A stretch of 64,000 bases of DNA from Ferrimonas futtsuensis DSM 18154 (GTDB lineage Bacteria; Pseudomonadota; Gammaproteobacteria; Enterobacterales; Shewanellaceae): assembly GCF_000422645.1 (NCBI RefSeq), contig NZ_AUGL01000021.1:1-64000 (forward strand), read 5' to 3'. Made by a program: the position numbers and the translations under genes. The notes below the pieces were generated by a model. It did no database searches. It saw nothing but the letters and a program-made list of their open reading frames with translations, and was not told the origin of the DNA. Positions 8,720 through 19,703 of this stretch are shown in pieces. Position 1 is the first letter of the stretch. Every line of letters starts with the position of its first letter.

Positions 8720-8735
8720 GAATTAAAAAGTGATC

Positions 8736-8763
8736 CAAAAAAAGCCCGCTGCGTAGCGGGCTT
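8736..8763 (-). terminator. Rho-independent terminator after the photolyase promoter region / galM
   Basis: Hairpin AAGCCCGCT-GCGT-AGCGGGCTT at 8742-8763 followed on the minus strand by a run of seven T. It ends the galK-like/galM transcript, which comes from the right, before the photolyase operon promoter. Confidence 0.85.
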
Positions 8764-8818
8764 AGGTCTTGTTGGTGAAGCTGTGTTCCCCCAATGTCCT
8801 GGGAAACTCGCGTCCGAC

Positions 8819-9847
8819 TCAGAGATTGTCGAAGGCGAACTCGGTCACGTGATGGTAGGTTTCGCCGGGGTGGAGAATGCCCTTGGTGTGGCCGGGCTGG
8901 TTGGGGGCGTCGGGCCAGAGGCCGGGTTCCAGGGCGATACCCTGGTGGTGTTTGTAGCACTTGCCGTCGTAGGCGGGGGTGCCGCCCAGATGGTTGCCGG
9001 TGTAGATCTGCATGCCGGGCTGATCACTGTTGATGGTCAGCTGAATGCCGGTCTTTTCGGCTCTCAGCACACAACGGGTCTTGACGGCACCATCGTCGTC
9101 GGGCCACAGGTAACAGTGGTCGATGCCGCCAACTTGACGCAGGGCTTCCAGAGGCTGGTCCATCATTTCGCCAATGGTGCGCGCTTTGGTCAGGCACAGG
9201 GGGTGTTTGCCGGTTTCTTCCAGGGTGACCGGGATGCCGTCTTTATCGGTCATGACGATGTAGGGGGCATCGCTCTGAAGGTGGTAGCTGGTGAGATGGC
9301 AGCCCAGATTGAAGTAACTGTGCTGGGTCAGATTGACCGGGCAGGCTTTGTCCACTTCGGCGCTCATCTCGACTACCCAGCTCGAGCCCTTGAGTCGGTA
9401 ATAAACGTCCAGGTGCAGGTTGCCGGGGAAGCCGGCTTCCCCGTGGGCACTCCACAAACTGAGCTTGAGTCCATCTTCGACCGGGGTCAGTTGAAATACC
9501 TTGTGATGGAAGCCCGCCAAACCGCCGTGCAGGTGATGCGGATAGAGGTTGGCATCCAGCTCCAGCTCATAGCCATCCACCAGGCAGCGGGCGTTGGCGA
9601 TGCGGTTGGCCCAGCGGCCCACCACCGAGCCCAGGCAGGCTTTTTGGGACAGGTAGTCGCCGGCGCTGTCGCAGCCCAGAACCAGGTTTTGCCATTCACC
9701 GTTGGGGCGCTTGAGCTCCAGCCGTCGGACGATGCCTCCAAGGGCAAGCACTTCCAGTCTCAGGTGGTCATTTTCCACCTGAAACCTGGGGAGTTCGCCA
9801 ACGCGGTAGTGTTCCCAGGAGGAGAGGGGGGTGATCTTAACGGACAC
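8819..9847 (-). CDS. galM: Aldose 1-epimerase (galactose mutarotase)
   Basis: GalM-type mutarotase of about 342 residues, interconverting alpha and beta anomers of galactose and glucose. Family motifs seen: LGCDSAGDYL and GRWANRIANA near the N-terminus, LHGGLAGFHHKVF, LTQHSYFNLGCH with the catalytic His, DHCYLWPDD, and NHLGGTPAYDGKCYKHHQGIALEPGLWPD split over the C-terminus with the catalytic Glu in ALEPG. A GTG at 9847 preceded by CAGGAG is the best start; the ATGs at 9868 and 9910 lie deep inside the preceding gene without ribosome sites. It overlaps the galactokinase homologue by 11 bases, so the two are co-translated. Confidence 0.9.
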   Translation of the reverse strand: MSVKITPLSSWEHYRVGELPRFQVENDHLRLEVLALGGIVRRLELKRPNGEWQNLVLGCDSAGDYLSQKACLGSVVGRWANRIANARCLVDGYELELDANLYPHHLHGGLAGFHHKVFQLTPVEDGLKLSLWSAHGEAGFPGNLHLDVYYRLKGSSWVVEMSAEVDKACPVNLTQHSYFNLGCHLTSYHLQSDAPYIVMTDKDGIPVTLEETGKHPLCLTKARTIGEMMDQPLEALRQVGGIDHCYLWPDDDGAVKTRCVLRAEKTGIQLTINSDQPGMQIYTGNHLGGTPAYDGKCYKHHQGIALEPGLWPDAPNQPGHTKGILHPGETYHHVTEFAFDNL

Positions 9848-10949
9848 TATGTGCTCCTGATACGGCATTGATGTTGAAGAAGGTAGCATAAACCCCGAAT
9901 CGTTGGGCATATTCTTGTGTGACTTGCTCTACGATTGAAGTTTTTCTGGCCTTTGGAATCAACGCGATAACCTCACCTGAGCTAAGAAGCCTGGCGCCTC
10001 CCTCCTCTTTGACCAGGTTGTTGAGGCTGCCAACCATGAGATCCGCCGGTCGCGATTCAATGCCAAACTCCCGTTTCAGAGACAGGTGGGCACTCTGCAT
10101 CAGGGGGCCAATTTCATGGAGGCGTCCGTCCACCAGAGCGTCGGCAAGATTGAGTGCCCTTTGCTGCTCGCTGAGCAGGTGACGGGCACAGCCAAACAGA
10201 TCTCCGGTCAGGAGGCCACGTGCCCGGTTCAGCTGCTCCATGGTGAGGTCGCGCAGCGTGGAGAGTGAAAAGAAATTGGCAACCTGCCTGGCCTGTTGAC
10301 GCTTCTTCTGTCTCAGGCCGGCAAACTGTTCACTGTTGATGCCCAGTTCCACCCTGAACAGTGACAGTGTGCTGGGCAGAGGCACCCCCTGCCAGCTGAA
10401 TCGGCTGTAATCCACCAGGGAGAGATGATCCCGGGTGGCCGCCAGGGCAGCGACTTGTGCACCTCCATCCGCTTCTCCCCGACATGGTGGATAGGCTTGA
10501 TCGCACAGTTTGACCACACCTGAGACTGACAGGCCCAGGTCCAGGTAGGTGTTCAGGGCATGGGCCAGGGCCATGATGGCGGCGTCTGTGGCCTGGATTG
10601 GGTGGCTGGACTCGGGAAGCGTACACAGCAGATGCAGTCCGCCCAGTCGGTATCCCCGGCGCTTCAGAGCGGCCACCACGCCCTCCAGCAATCGTTGCAC
10701 CTCAACGGGGTGGGAGGAGGACAGGGGGTTACCACGGTGGTCGCACACCTTGATGCGGATGTGATTGTCGCCCCGGGATCCCACTGCGATGCCACTGTAC
10801 CTGTCCTCTGCGCAGCAGAGCATCATGCCCGTCGACAGCGCACACACCTCTCCCATGAGGTTCAACTGCAGGGGCGACAGGAAACACTGGGATGGATCGA
10901 GTCCAAATTGGCGCAGAAATGCCTGTTCGAGAATAGAACGTCCCTTCAC
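9837..10949 (-). CDS. Degenerate galactokinase homologue (GHMP family), likely without kinase activity
   Basis: About 370 residues, close to the 380 of GalK, and placed directly before galM. The overall register follows GalK, yet key motifs are lost. The GRVNLIGEHTDY signature is reduced to SPLQLNLMGEVCALS (residues 25-39): the Glu survives, the His-Thr-Asp does not. The glycine/serine-rich phosphate loop (GLSSSA) is replaced by LPESSHPIQATDAA (111-124), and the C-terminal GAGFGG loop is LLSSGEV. The catalytic-Asp region reads CRGEADGGAQ, so an Asp near residue 161 may remain. The GTG at 10949 has AAAGGA seven bases upstream; the ATG at 11123 would add 58 unrelated residues. It may be a sugar sensor, a structural partner of GalM, or a decayed enzyme. 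Confidence 0.75.
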   Translation of the reverse strand: MKGRSILEQAFLRQFGLDPSQCFLSPLQLNLMGEVCALSTGMMLCCAEDRYSGIAVGSRGDNHIRIKVCDHRGNPLSSSHPVEVQRLLEGVVAALKRRGYRLGGLHLLCTLPESSHPIQATDAAIMALAHALNTYLDLGLSVSGVVKLCDQAYPPCRGEADGGAQVAALAATRDHLSLVDYSRFSWQGVPLPSTLSLFRVELGINSEQFAGLRQKKRQQARQVANFFSLSTLRDLTMEQLNRARGLLTGDLFGCARHLLSEQQRALNLADALVDGRLHEIGPLMQSAHLSLKREFGIESRPADLMVGSLNNLVKEEGGARLLSSGEVIALIPKARKTSIVEQVTQEYAQRFGVYATFFNINAVSGAHSVR

Positions 10950-11132
10950 TATTACATCCTTTATCCATGAAGAGGGGCTGGCCCAGCCGTTGAACCTGTG
11001 GGGTGTTGTTGTTTGCACCCTGGCAGTTGAGGTGTCGCAGAATCTGCCCGATTCAACCAGGGCTCCAGGTCCTTGAAAGGCCCCCTTCCCCTGGGCGCCT
11101 CGGCAGTCATGCTCAATTGGCATGTTAATACA

Positions 11133-11162
11133 ATGTTATGTTGGGCTTGGCGGATATTTCAA
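11133..11162 (-). promoter_or_regulatory. Candidate sigma70 promoter of the galK-like/galM pair
   Basis: Minus-strand TTGAAA (11157-11162) and TAACAT (11133-11138) are separated by 18 bases. They lie about 180 bases upstream of the GTG start at 10949. The 248-base gap between the genes holds no other convincing feature. Confidence 0.4.
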
Positions 11163-11197
11163 GTGCGTTCTTAGTTTATCCACGGCGCCCGAGGCCG

Positions 11198-11884
11198 TTA
11201 TTGCTGCCGATACTGGTTCAGCTTGCGGATGAAATGGGGCAGAGAGGAGGTCGCATAGCAGGCGTTGTGCTCTTTGACGTCGGGGCGGTTGACCAACACA
11301 GTGCGTATTCCCATGCTTCTGGCGGTATCCAGGTTCGCCGGCTGATCGTCGAACATCACCGCCTGTTCGCCACTAAATCCATACTTTTTGCAGATCCTTT
11401 CATAGGCGAAGGGGTCTGGTTTCATCTTAAAGTCGGTCTCTTCCACGGAGAACATGCCATCGAAGCAGCCATCCAGCCCCATCTTGTTCAGCAAGCGCTC
11501 AGCGTAGGGACGGGCGGCATTGGTAAAAATGTAACATTTTTGTGGCAAATCAAGCAGTAGCTTGGCCAGCTCATCCTGGCGAGTCAGCTTGCTGGTGTCG
11601 ACATCATGGGCATAGACGCTGAAATCATCGATGTCCACTTCTGGATGGTGTTGCTGAAGCCCGCGAAGGGTGCCGCCGTATCTGTGGTAGTAGCCAAAAC
11701 ACAACTCATTGGCCTGTTCGGGGCTCAAGGCCAGTTTATCGGCCACATAATGCTTCATTCGTGCGCCCACCTGGTCCAGGATTCCGGCATCAGGGTGGTA
11801 GAGGGTGTTGTCCAGATCAAACAGGAAAACTTCGCGTTCTAGAAGAGGATTCAATGTGATGTCACTCCGTACTGCGGGGCGCAC
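11198..11884 (-). CDS. HAD-family pyrimidine 5'-nucleotidase
   Basis: HAD-superfamily hydrolase of the pyrimidine 5'-nucleotidase (SDT1/YjjG-like) subfamily. Motif I is FLFDLDNTLYHP (catalytic DxD), motif II IFTNAA, motif III the Lys in KMKPDP, and motif IV MFDDQPANLDTA. It dephosphorylates pyrimidine nucleoside monophosphates or damaged analogues. The frame opens with a GTG at 11884; a TTG at 11854 with GGAG ten bases upstream would give a start closer to the HAD core and may be the real one. The gene is solitary, transcribed away from the thi operon. Confidence 0.85.
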   Translation of the reverse strand: MRPAVRSDITLNPLLEREVFLFDLDNTLYHPDAGILDQVGARMKHYVADKLALSPEQANELCFGYYHRYGGTLRGLQQHHPEVDIDDFSVYAHDVDTSKLTRQDELAKLLLDLPQKCYIFTNAARPYAERLLNKMGLDGCFDGMFSVEETDFKMKPDPFAYERICKKYGFSGEQAVMFDDQPANLDTARSMGIRTVLVNRPDVKEHNACYATSSLPHFIRKLNQYRQQ

Positions 11885-11992
11885 AGGATAAGGCTTTGCC
11901 GCCGGACACTCAAGTATGGAGCGTGTTGCGTTTCAGTACCTTTGCCTACCAGGGCGCTCCGGTTGCTGTGTCGGTGTCATCAAAACCTGCCC

Positions 11993-12021
11993 TTGTTTCC
12001 TGTAATTTTCCTACCTATACT
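11993..12021 (+). promoter_or_regulatory. Sigma70-type promoter of the thi operon
   Basis: TTGTTT at 11993-11998 and TATACT at 12016-12021, spacer 17 bases, placed just in front of the TPP aptamer so that transcription would begin at its first stem. Confidence 0.7.
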
Positions 12022-12029
12022 GGCCCGGT

Positions 12030-12111
12030 CTTGTCGGAGTGCCTTCGGGCTGAGACCGCACTGCGGAATCCGTGGAACCTGAACAGGTTAGAACCTGCGT
12101 AGGAAAACAAG
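12030..12111 (+). ncRNA. TPP riboswitch (THI element)
   Basis: Conserved aptamer elements are present in order: GGAGTGCC, the pyrimidine-binding GGGCTGAGA (12047-12055), GGAACCTGAACAGGTTAGAACCTGCG region with the pyrophosphate-sensing stem, and the closing GTAGGAAAACAAG. CTTGT at 12030-12034 pairs with ACAAG at 12107-12111 as stem P1. It is followed by a terminator hairpin and by thiC, the expected target, so thiamin pyrophosphate should repress the operon. Confidence 0.95.
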
Positions 12112-12114
12112 CAA

Positions 12115-14165
<2,051 letters not shown>

Positions 14166-14166
<1 letters not shown>

Positions 14167-15707
14167 TGAGTCAGCCCATTGTCTGGACCATCGCCGGCTC
14201 AGATTCCGGCGGTGGCGCGGGCCTGCAAGCGGACCTTTACACTTTCGCCGACCTCGGTTGTCACGGCTGCTCGGTGGTCACCAGCGTGACCGCCCAGAGT
14301 TCGGTGGAGGTTACCGCGGTGGAGCGGGTCAGTGACTCGGTGTTTCGCGCCCAGCTCGATGCCCTGTGGCGGGATCTGCCGCCGAGGGCGATCAAGGTGG
14401 GCCTGCTGGTGGATGACGCGCAGATTCGGCTTCTGGCCCAGTGGCTGAAGGAGAGACAGATAAGCGTGCCGGTGATTCTGGACCCGGTGCTGGTGGCGTC
14501 CTCGGGCGACCGCCTCTCGGGCTGTGATGGCGCCGAACCCAGGTTCGATCCCTTGCTGCCGCTGGCGGCGCTGGTGACCCCCAATGGAGATGAACTGGCT
14601 GCCCTGACTGGCCACACCATCGCAGCCGCCTCTGATGTGGCCAAGGCGTCGCGAACGCTGTTGGCGCGAGGTGCCAGGGCGGTGCTGGCCAAGGGAGGCC
14701 ACTTCGATCAGTTTGACGGTCGCTGCGTCGATCTCTATCTGAGTGACCAGCAGCATTTCCTGCTGGATGGCCCCCGCATCCGCACCTCCAACACCCACGG
14801 CAGTGGCTGCACCCTCTCCTCTGCCCTGGCTGCCTTCCTGGCCCAGGATTATGAGATGGAGGACGCCCTGGTGCTGACCCGGGCCTATCTGCACTCCGGC
14901 TTGGAGCAGAGCCAGCAACTGGGTCGGGGTCCCGGTCCCCTGGCCAGAACCGGCTGGCCCGAGCGCTTTGACGCCTTTCCGTCGGTGCCGCTGCCGGGCA
15001 GTGCCATGGAGCAGGCCTTCGGCTTCGACGGTCCCTATGGTGAGTCAATCGTCCCCTTTGCACCCTGTGATACCCGGGAACTGGGGCTCTACCCCGTGGT
15101 GGATTCCCTGGAGTGGCTGGAGAGGTTGCTGGCTCAGGGCGTCAGGACCCTGCAGCTGAGGATAAAGGGTCTCTCCCGGGAGCAGGCAGAACCAATGGTG
15201 GCCAAGGCCGCGCTCATGGGGCGTCGCTGTGGTGCCAGGTTGTTCATCAACGATTACTGGCAACTGGCGGTGAAGCATGGTGCCTATGGGGTTCATTTTG
15301 GTCAGGAGGACATGCTGGCGGCAGATCTGGCTGCCATCGCCGATGCGGGCCTGCGCCTGGGACTGTCCACCCATGGATATTTCGAGATCATGCGGGCGGC
15401 GGCCCTGCACCCCAGCTACATCGCCCTGGGGCACATCTTCCCAACCACCACCAAGGCGATGCCCTCCCGGCCTCAGGGGCTTGAGAGACTGGCGCGCTAC
15501 CACAGGTTGCTGGCCGGCCGCTGGCCTACGGTCGCCATTGGCGGCATCGACCATCAACGTGCTCCCCAGGTGGCTGAAACCGGTGTCGGCAGCATCGCCG
15601 TGGTCCGGGCTGTGACCCAGGCTGCGGACCTGACCCGCTCCCTGGAGCAGCTGTGGTCTGCCTACGAGTCCGGGCATCGTGCCAGGGAGGCCAGCTATGT
15701 TGCGTGA
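14166..15707 (+). CDS. thiDE: Bifunctional HMP(-P) kinase / thiamin-phosphate synthase ThiDE
   Basis: A 513-residue fusion. Residues 1 to about 260 are ThiD, with [17 protein letters not shown] at the start, a [12 protein letters not shown] motif and the anion-hole/catalytic [14 protein letters not shown] loop; it phosphorylates HMP and HMP-P. After a linker, residues about 305-505 are ThiE, with [29 protein letters not shown] and [13 protein letters not shown], joining HMP-PP to the thiazole phosphate. The start overlaps the thiC stop by one base (TGATG). The fusion makes one polypeptide handle the pyrimidine branch and the final coupling. Confidence 0.95.
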
Positions 15708-16452
15708 CCGCGAATTTCTTCGGTACGGCCGCCAGATGCTGATGCCGGGGTGGGGGGAGAGCGGCCAGAGCCAGCTGGGTCAAAAGAGTGTGGCGATCAT
15801 CGGTCTCGGGGGGCTGGGGGTGCCAGCCTTGGCCAACCTGGCAGGCAGCGGCATTGGCCGCCTGCTGCTGGTGGACGGCGATGATCTGTCACTGAGTAAC
15901 CTGCACCGACAGTGGATTTACCGCGCCGCGGACGTCGGTCAGCCCAAGGTGCAACTGGCGCGGCGCTGGGCACTGGATCTCAACCCGGGCATCCGGGTGG
16001 AGGCGCTTGCCCAGATGGCCGACGAGCGGTTGCTCGACACCCTGCTTGCTGAGGTGGATCTGGTGCTCGACTGTACCGACAACCTGGCAAGCCGCCATCT
16101 GATCAATGCTGCCTGTGTTGGCCATCGCACCGCGCTGATCAGTGGCGCGGCCATTGGCTGGCAGGGACAACTGCAGTCGGTGCTGCCCGACGGGCCCTGT
16201 TTTGCCTGCTTCTGCCCGCAGGAGCAGCCAGTGGCCCCTCAAGGTTGCCGTGAGGCCGGTGTGGCGCCGCCTGTGGTGTCCGCCATCGGCAGCCTTCAGG
16301 CGGCCCTGGCGCTCAAGTGGTTGCTCGGTGAAGAGCTTGATGGCAACAAAGTCCATCGCTTCGACGGCCACACCTTCGAATGGAGCCGGTTTACCCTGGC
16401 TCCCAACCCGGATTGTTCCCAGTGTGGAGACCATCATGCACCTGACCATTAA
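15697..16452 (+). CDS. thiF: ThiS adenylyltransferase ThiF
   Basis: E1-like enzyme of 251 residues that adenylates the C-terminal glycine of ThiS for sulfur loading. The nucleotide loop [19 protein letters not shown], the [10 protein letters not shown] segment with the arginine used in adenylation, and zinc-binding cysteines in CFACF and the terminal CSQCGD are present. The ATG at 15697 follows AGGGAGG at 15684-15690; an earlier GTG at 15679 is less likely. It overlaps thiDE by 11 bases and thiS by 17 bases. Confidence 0.94.
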   Translation: MLRDREFLRYGRQMLMPGWGESGQSQLGQKSVAIIGLGGLGVPALANLAGSGIGRLLLVDGDDLSLSNLHRQWIYRAADVGQPKVQLARRWALDLNPGIRVEALAQMADERLLDTLLAEVDLVLDCTDNLASRHLINAACVGHRTALISGAAIGWQGQLQSVLPDGPCFACFCPQEQPVAPQGCREAGVAPPVVSAIGSLQAALALKWLLGEELDGNKVHRFDGHTFEWSRFTLAPNPDCSQCGDHHAPDH

Positions 16453-16633
16453 TGGCGAGCCACGGCAGGTGGCCAGTAACACCCTGTCTCAGTTGCTTGA
16501 GGAGCTGGAGCAACAGGGCGACGCCCTGGCGCTGGCACTCAACGGCGCCATAGTGCCCAGGGGCCAGTGGCCCCAAACGTCCCTGAATCAGGGGGATACC
16601 ATCGATCTGTTCAGCGTCATTGCAGGAGGGTAG
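16436..16633 (+). CDS. thiS: Sulfur carrier protein ThiS
   Basis: A 65-residue ubiquitin-like protein ending in the essential diglycine (FSVIAGG). The C-terminal glycine is adenylated by ThiF and converted to a thiocarboxylate that gives sulfur to the thiazole ring. The ATG at 16436 lies inside the thiF 3' end, and the stop is three bases before thiG, a standard arrangement. The open frame extends further upstream but only this start gives the expected size and the beta-grasp N-terminus MHLTINGEP. Confidence 0.95.
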   Translation: MHLTINGEPRQVASNTLSQLLEELEQQGDALALALNGAIVPRGQWPQTSLNQGDTIDLFSVIAGG

Positions 16634-16635
16634 CC

Positions 16636-17397
16636 ATGCTGACCATCGCCGATACAACCTTTGACTCCCGTCTGTTCAGTGGCACTGGCAAGTTTGCTTC
16701 CGATGCCCTGATGATTCAGTCCCTGGAGGCCAGTGGCTCTCAACTGGTGACCCTGGCGCTGAAGCGGGTCGACCTCTCAGGGAGCCGGGGGGACATCTAT
16801 GGCCCCATTCGCGACCTGGGGGTCAATCTGCTGCCCAACACCTCAGGAGCCAAGAGCGCCGAGGAGGCGGTGTACGCCGCCCACCTGGCTCGCGAGGCCC
16901 TGGGCACTCACTGGCTGAAACTGGAGATCCATCCCGATCCCCGCTACCTTCTGCCGGATCCCATTGAAACCCTCAAGGCCGCCGAGCGGTTGTGCGCCGA
17001 AGGCTTCGTGGTGCTGCCTTACTGTCATGCGGACCCCGTGCTGTGTAAGCGTCTGGAGGAGGTGGGTTGCGCCGCGGTGATGCCCCTTGGGGCGCCGATT
17101 GGCTCCAACCAGGGGCTCAAGACCCGGGAGTTTTTGCAGATCATCGTCGAGCAGGCGTCGGTGCCTGTGGTGGTGGATGCAGGCATTGGCGCCCCTTCCC
17201 ACGCCTGTGAGGCGATGGAACTCGGCGCCGATGCGGTGCTGGTCAACACCGCCATTGCCGTGGCGGGCGATCCTGTGGCCATGGCCGGGGCCTTCCGTCA
17301 GGCGGTCGCCTGTGGTCGCAGTGCCTATGAGGCCGGCCTGGGGCAGATCTCCACCCAGGCCAGCGCATCGAGTCCTCTGACCGGGTTTCTGGGGTAG
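16636..17397 (+). CDS. thiG: Thiazole synthase ThiG
   Basis: TIM-barrel enzyme of 253 residues that condenses deoxyxylulose phosphate, dehydroglycine and ThiS thiocarboxylate to the thiazole phosphate. The N-terminal [10 protein letters not shown] motif, the Schiff-base lysine region [19 protein letters not shown] and [19 protein letters not shown] are present. AGGAGG at 16624-16629 sets the ATG at 16636; the frame upstream to 16567 is inside thiS and is not used. Confidence 0.95.
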   Translation: MLTIADTTFDSRLFSGTGKFASDALMIQSLEASGSQLVTLALKRVDLSGSRGDIYGPIRDLGVNLLPNTSGAKSAEEAVYAAHLAREALGTHWLKLEIHPDPRYLLPDPIETLKAAERLCAEGFVVLPYCHADPVLCKRLEEVGCAAVMPLGAPIGSNQGLKTREFLQIIVEQASVPVVVDAGIGAPSHACEAMELGADAVLVNTAIAVAGDPVAMAGAFRQAVACGRSAYEAGLGQISTQASASSPLTGFLG

Positions 17398-17400
17398 GCC

Positions 17401-18516
17401 ATGAGCTTCTATGAGCTGTGGCAGCAGCAGGATTGGGATCATCTGTCTCTGTGCATCAACGCCTGCACCGACGCCGAGGTCCAGCGGGCCCTGACGGCCC
17501 CCAAGCTGGATTGGCGGGGGTTTATGGCGCTGATCTCACCGGCGGCCGCGCCCTACCTGGAGCAGATGGCCGGCCGTTCCCAGGCGCTGACCCGGCAGCG
17601 CTTTGGTAACACCATGGGGCTCTATCTCCCCCTGTATCTCTCCAACCTGTGTGCCAACGAGTGTGACTACTGCGGGTTTGCCATGAGCAACCGCATCAAG
17701 CGTCACACCCTGACCCCAGGGGAGTTGGACAGGGAGTTGGAGGCCATCAAGGGGATGGGGTTTGATGCCATCCTGCTGGTCACCGGAGAGCATGAAACCA
17801 AGGTCGGCATGGACTACTTTCGGCGGGTATTGCCGGTCATCAAGGCACGTTTCTCCACGGTGATGATGGAGGTGCAGCCCTTAGCTGCGGCGGACTACGC
17901 CGAGCTTCGTGCCCTGGGCCTGGACGCGGTGATGGTCTATCAGGAGAGTTATCACAGACTCACCTACGGCCGGCATCACCTGCGCGGCAACAAGCAGGAC
18001 TTCCGCTATCGGCTGGAAACACCGGATCGTCTGGGGCAGGCGGGCATCGACAAGATCGGAATCGGTGCCCTGTACGGCCTGGCGAACTGGCGGGTGGAGG
18101 CGGCCATGGTGGCGTTGCACCTGGAGTATCTGCAGCGCCGCTATTGGCGCAGCCGCTTCTCGGTCTCCTTCCCAAGGCTCAGGCCCTGCACCGGCGGGGT
18201 CGAGCCGGTCAGTCCGATGGGGGAGCGCGAGCTGCTGCAACTGATCTGTGCCCTGCGATTGTTTGGACCGGAGCTGGAGTTGTCCCTGTCGACCCGTGAG
18301 TCTGAGCACTTCAGAGACAATGTGATGACCCTGGGCCCCACCAACATGAGCGCCGGCTCCAGCACCCGGCCCGGGGGCTATGCCGACCCCAGCGAGGATC
18401 TTGCCCAATTTTCCATTGATGATGCCCGGTCACCATATCGGGTGGCTCAAGCTGTCGAGGCTGCCGGACTGACGCCGGTGTGGAAGGATTGGGACAGGGC
18501 TCTGACCGGCCATTAA
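17401..18516 (+). CDS. thiH: 2-iminoacetate synthase ThiH
   Basis: Radical SAM enzyme of 371 residues that cleaves tyrosine to dehydroglycine and p-cresol for thiazole formation. The cluster motif CANECDYCGF (CX3CX2C) is at about residues 85-94, and the family features ETEHEvK-like LLVTGEHETKVG, YQESYH and SFPRLRP are present. It starts three bases after thiG and ends the operon at a strong terminator. Presence of ThiH rather than the oxygen-dependent ThiO suggests thiazole synthesis that also works without oxygen. Confidence 0.95.
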   Translation: MSFYELWQQQDWDHLSLCINACTDAEVQRALTAPKLDWRGFMALISPAAAPYLEQMAGRSQALTRQRFGNTMGLYLPLYLSNLCANECDYCGFAMSNRIKRHTLTPGELDRELEAIKGMGFDAILLVTGEHETKVGMDYFRRVLPVIKARFSTVMMEVQPLAAADYAELRALGLDAVMVYQESYHRLTYGRHHLRGNKQDFRYRLETPDRLGQAGIDKIGIGALYGLANWRVEAAMVALHLEYLQRRYWRSRFSVSFPRLRPCTGGVEPVSPMGERELLQLICALRLFGPELELSLSTRESEHFRDNVMTLGPTNMSAGSSTRPGGYADPSEDLAQFSIDDARSPYRVAQAVEAAGLTPVWKDWDRALTGH

Positions 18517-18517
18517 C

Positions 18518-18545
18518 AAAAGGCGCCATGGGCGCCTTTTCTTTT
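18518..18545 (+). terminator. Terminator of the thi operon
   Basis: AAAAGGCGCC-ATG-GGCGCCTTTT at 18518-18540 followed by CTTTT, directly after the thiH stop. Confidence 0.9.
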
Positions 18546-18564
18546 GCAGGGCAGAGCCGACGGC

Positions 18565-19593
18565 TTAGCCCTCAAAACCCTCAAGCACAATCTTGCCTTT
18601 GGCGGTGCCAGACTCCAGCAGGGTATGGGCCCGGTGCAGGTTGGCTACCGAGATGGCGCCGAAATGGGCGTCGGCGGTGGTGATCACCGCCCCGGATTCC
18701 ACCAAACCGGCAACGGTGTTAAGCAGTTGCTGCTGTTTGACCTTGTCCTGGGTGTTGAACAGGGAGCGGGTGAACATGAACTCCCAATGCAGCGAGACGC
18801 TTTTCTGTTTAAAAGGCATGATGTCGAGGCTGGGGGCGTCGTCGATCAGTGCCAGTTGACCCTGAGGCTCTATCAGCTTGGCGATCTCCGGCCAGTGGTG
18901 TTCGCTGTGAGTCAGGCTGATGACATCGGTGATGCCGTTGATTCCGGCGTCAGCCAGCGCCTCGGACAGCGGCTGGCGGTGATCGATCACCTCATCGGCG
19001 CCCAGACGCTTCACCCACTCGGCAGTCTCGGGGCGTGACGCGGTGGCCACTATCTGGATGTCGGTGAGGTGGCTGGCCAACTGCAACAGGATGGAGCCGA
19101 CGCCGCCGGCGGCGCCAATCACCAGCAGCTTGCGCTGGCTGAGGTCCGCTTTGGGGTCCAGTTTCAGGCGATCAAACAACAGCTCCCAGGCGGTGATGCT
19201 GGTCAGGGGCAGGGCGGCCGCCTGGGCAAAACTGAGGTTGGCGGGCTTGCGGCCAACGATCTTCTGCTCCACCAACTGGTACTCGGCGTTGCTGCCTGCT
19301 CGGGTCAGGTCGCCGGCGTACCATACCTGATCGCCCACCTTAAAGTCGGTCACCCGATCGCCGACGGCGACAACTTCTCCCGCGGCGTCCCACCCCAGGA
19401 TCTTATAGCCATTGTTGACCTCCTCCACGCCCCCGGCGCGCTGACGCACCTTGGTGTCCACCGGATTGACGGAGATGGCGTGAATCTTAACCAGCAGGTC
19501 TTCGCCTGTGGCGCTGGGCACCGGCAGTTCGATGCTCTCCAGCTGGGTAGTACTGCTCAGTTGATGGGGCTGACGGTATCCAATGGCCTTCAT
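18565..19593 (-). CDS. Zinc-type alcohol dehydrogenase-like / quinone oxidoreductase family protein
   Basis: Medium-chain dehydrogenase of 342 residues, similar to NADPH:quinone oxidoreductases and the zinc-binding alcohol dehydrogenase family. The GroES-like domain contains AISVNPVDTKVRQ and WDAAGEVVAVG; the Rossmann domain contains LVIGAAGGVGSILLQLA, the NADPH-binding AAxxGVG loop. The usual structural-zinc cysteine cluster is absent, favouring a zinc-free quinone/enone reductase. It is transcribed divergently from a LysR gene that probably controls it. Confidence 0.85.
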   Translation of the reverse strand: MKAIGYRQPHQLSSTTQLESIELPVPSATGEDLLVKIHAISVNPVDTKVRQRAGGVEEVNNGYKILGWDAAGEVVAVGDRVTDFKVGDQVWYAGDLTRAGSNAEYQLVEQKIVGRKPANLSFAQAAALPLTSITAWELLFDRLKLDPKADLSQRKLLVIGAAGGVGSILLQLASHLTDIQIVATASRPETAEWVKRLGADEVIDHRQPLSEALADAGINGITDVISLTHSEHHWPEIAKLIEPQGQLALIDDAPSLDIMPFKQKSVSLHWEFMFTRSLFNTQDKVKQQQLLNTVAGLVESGAVITTADAHFGAISVANLHRAHTLLESGTAKGKIVLEGFEG

Positions 19594-19703
19594 AGTTGCT
19601 CCGGATGACTTGGGGTTGCGTTGATTGATGCAGCTACGATAATTTGTAGATGAAAGTTTAAAAACAGCCAGTCTCTTACATCACTTTAAAAAATTATTTG
19701 AAT

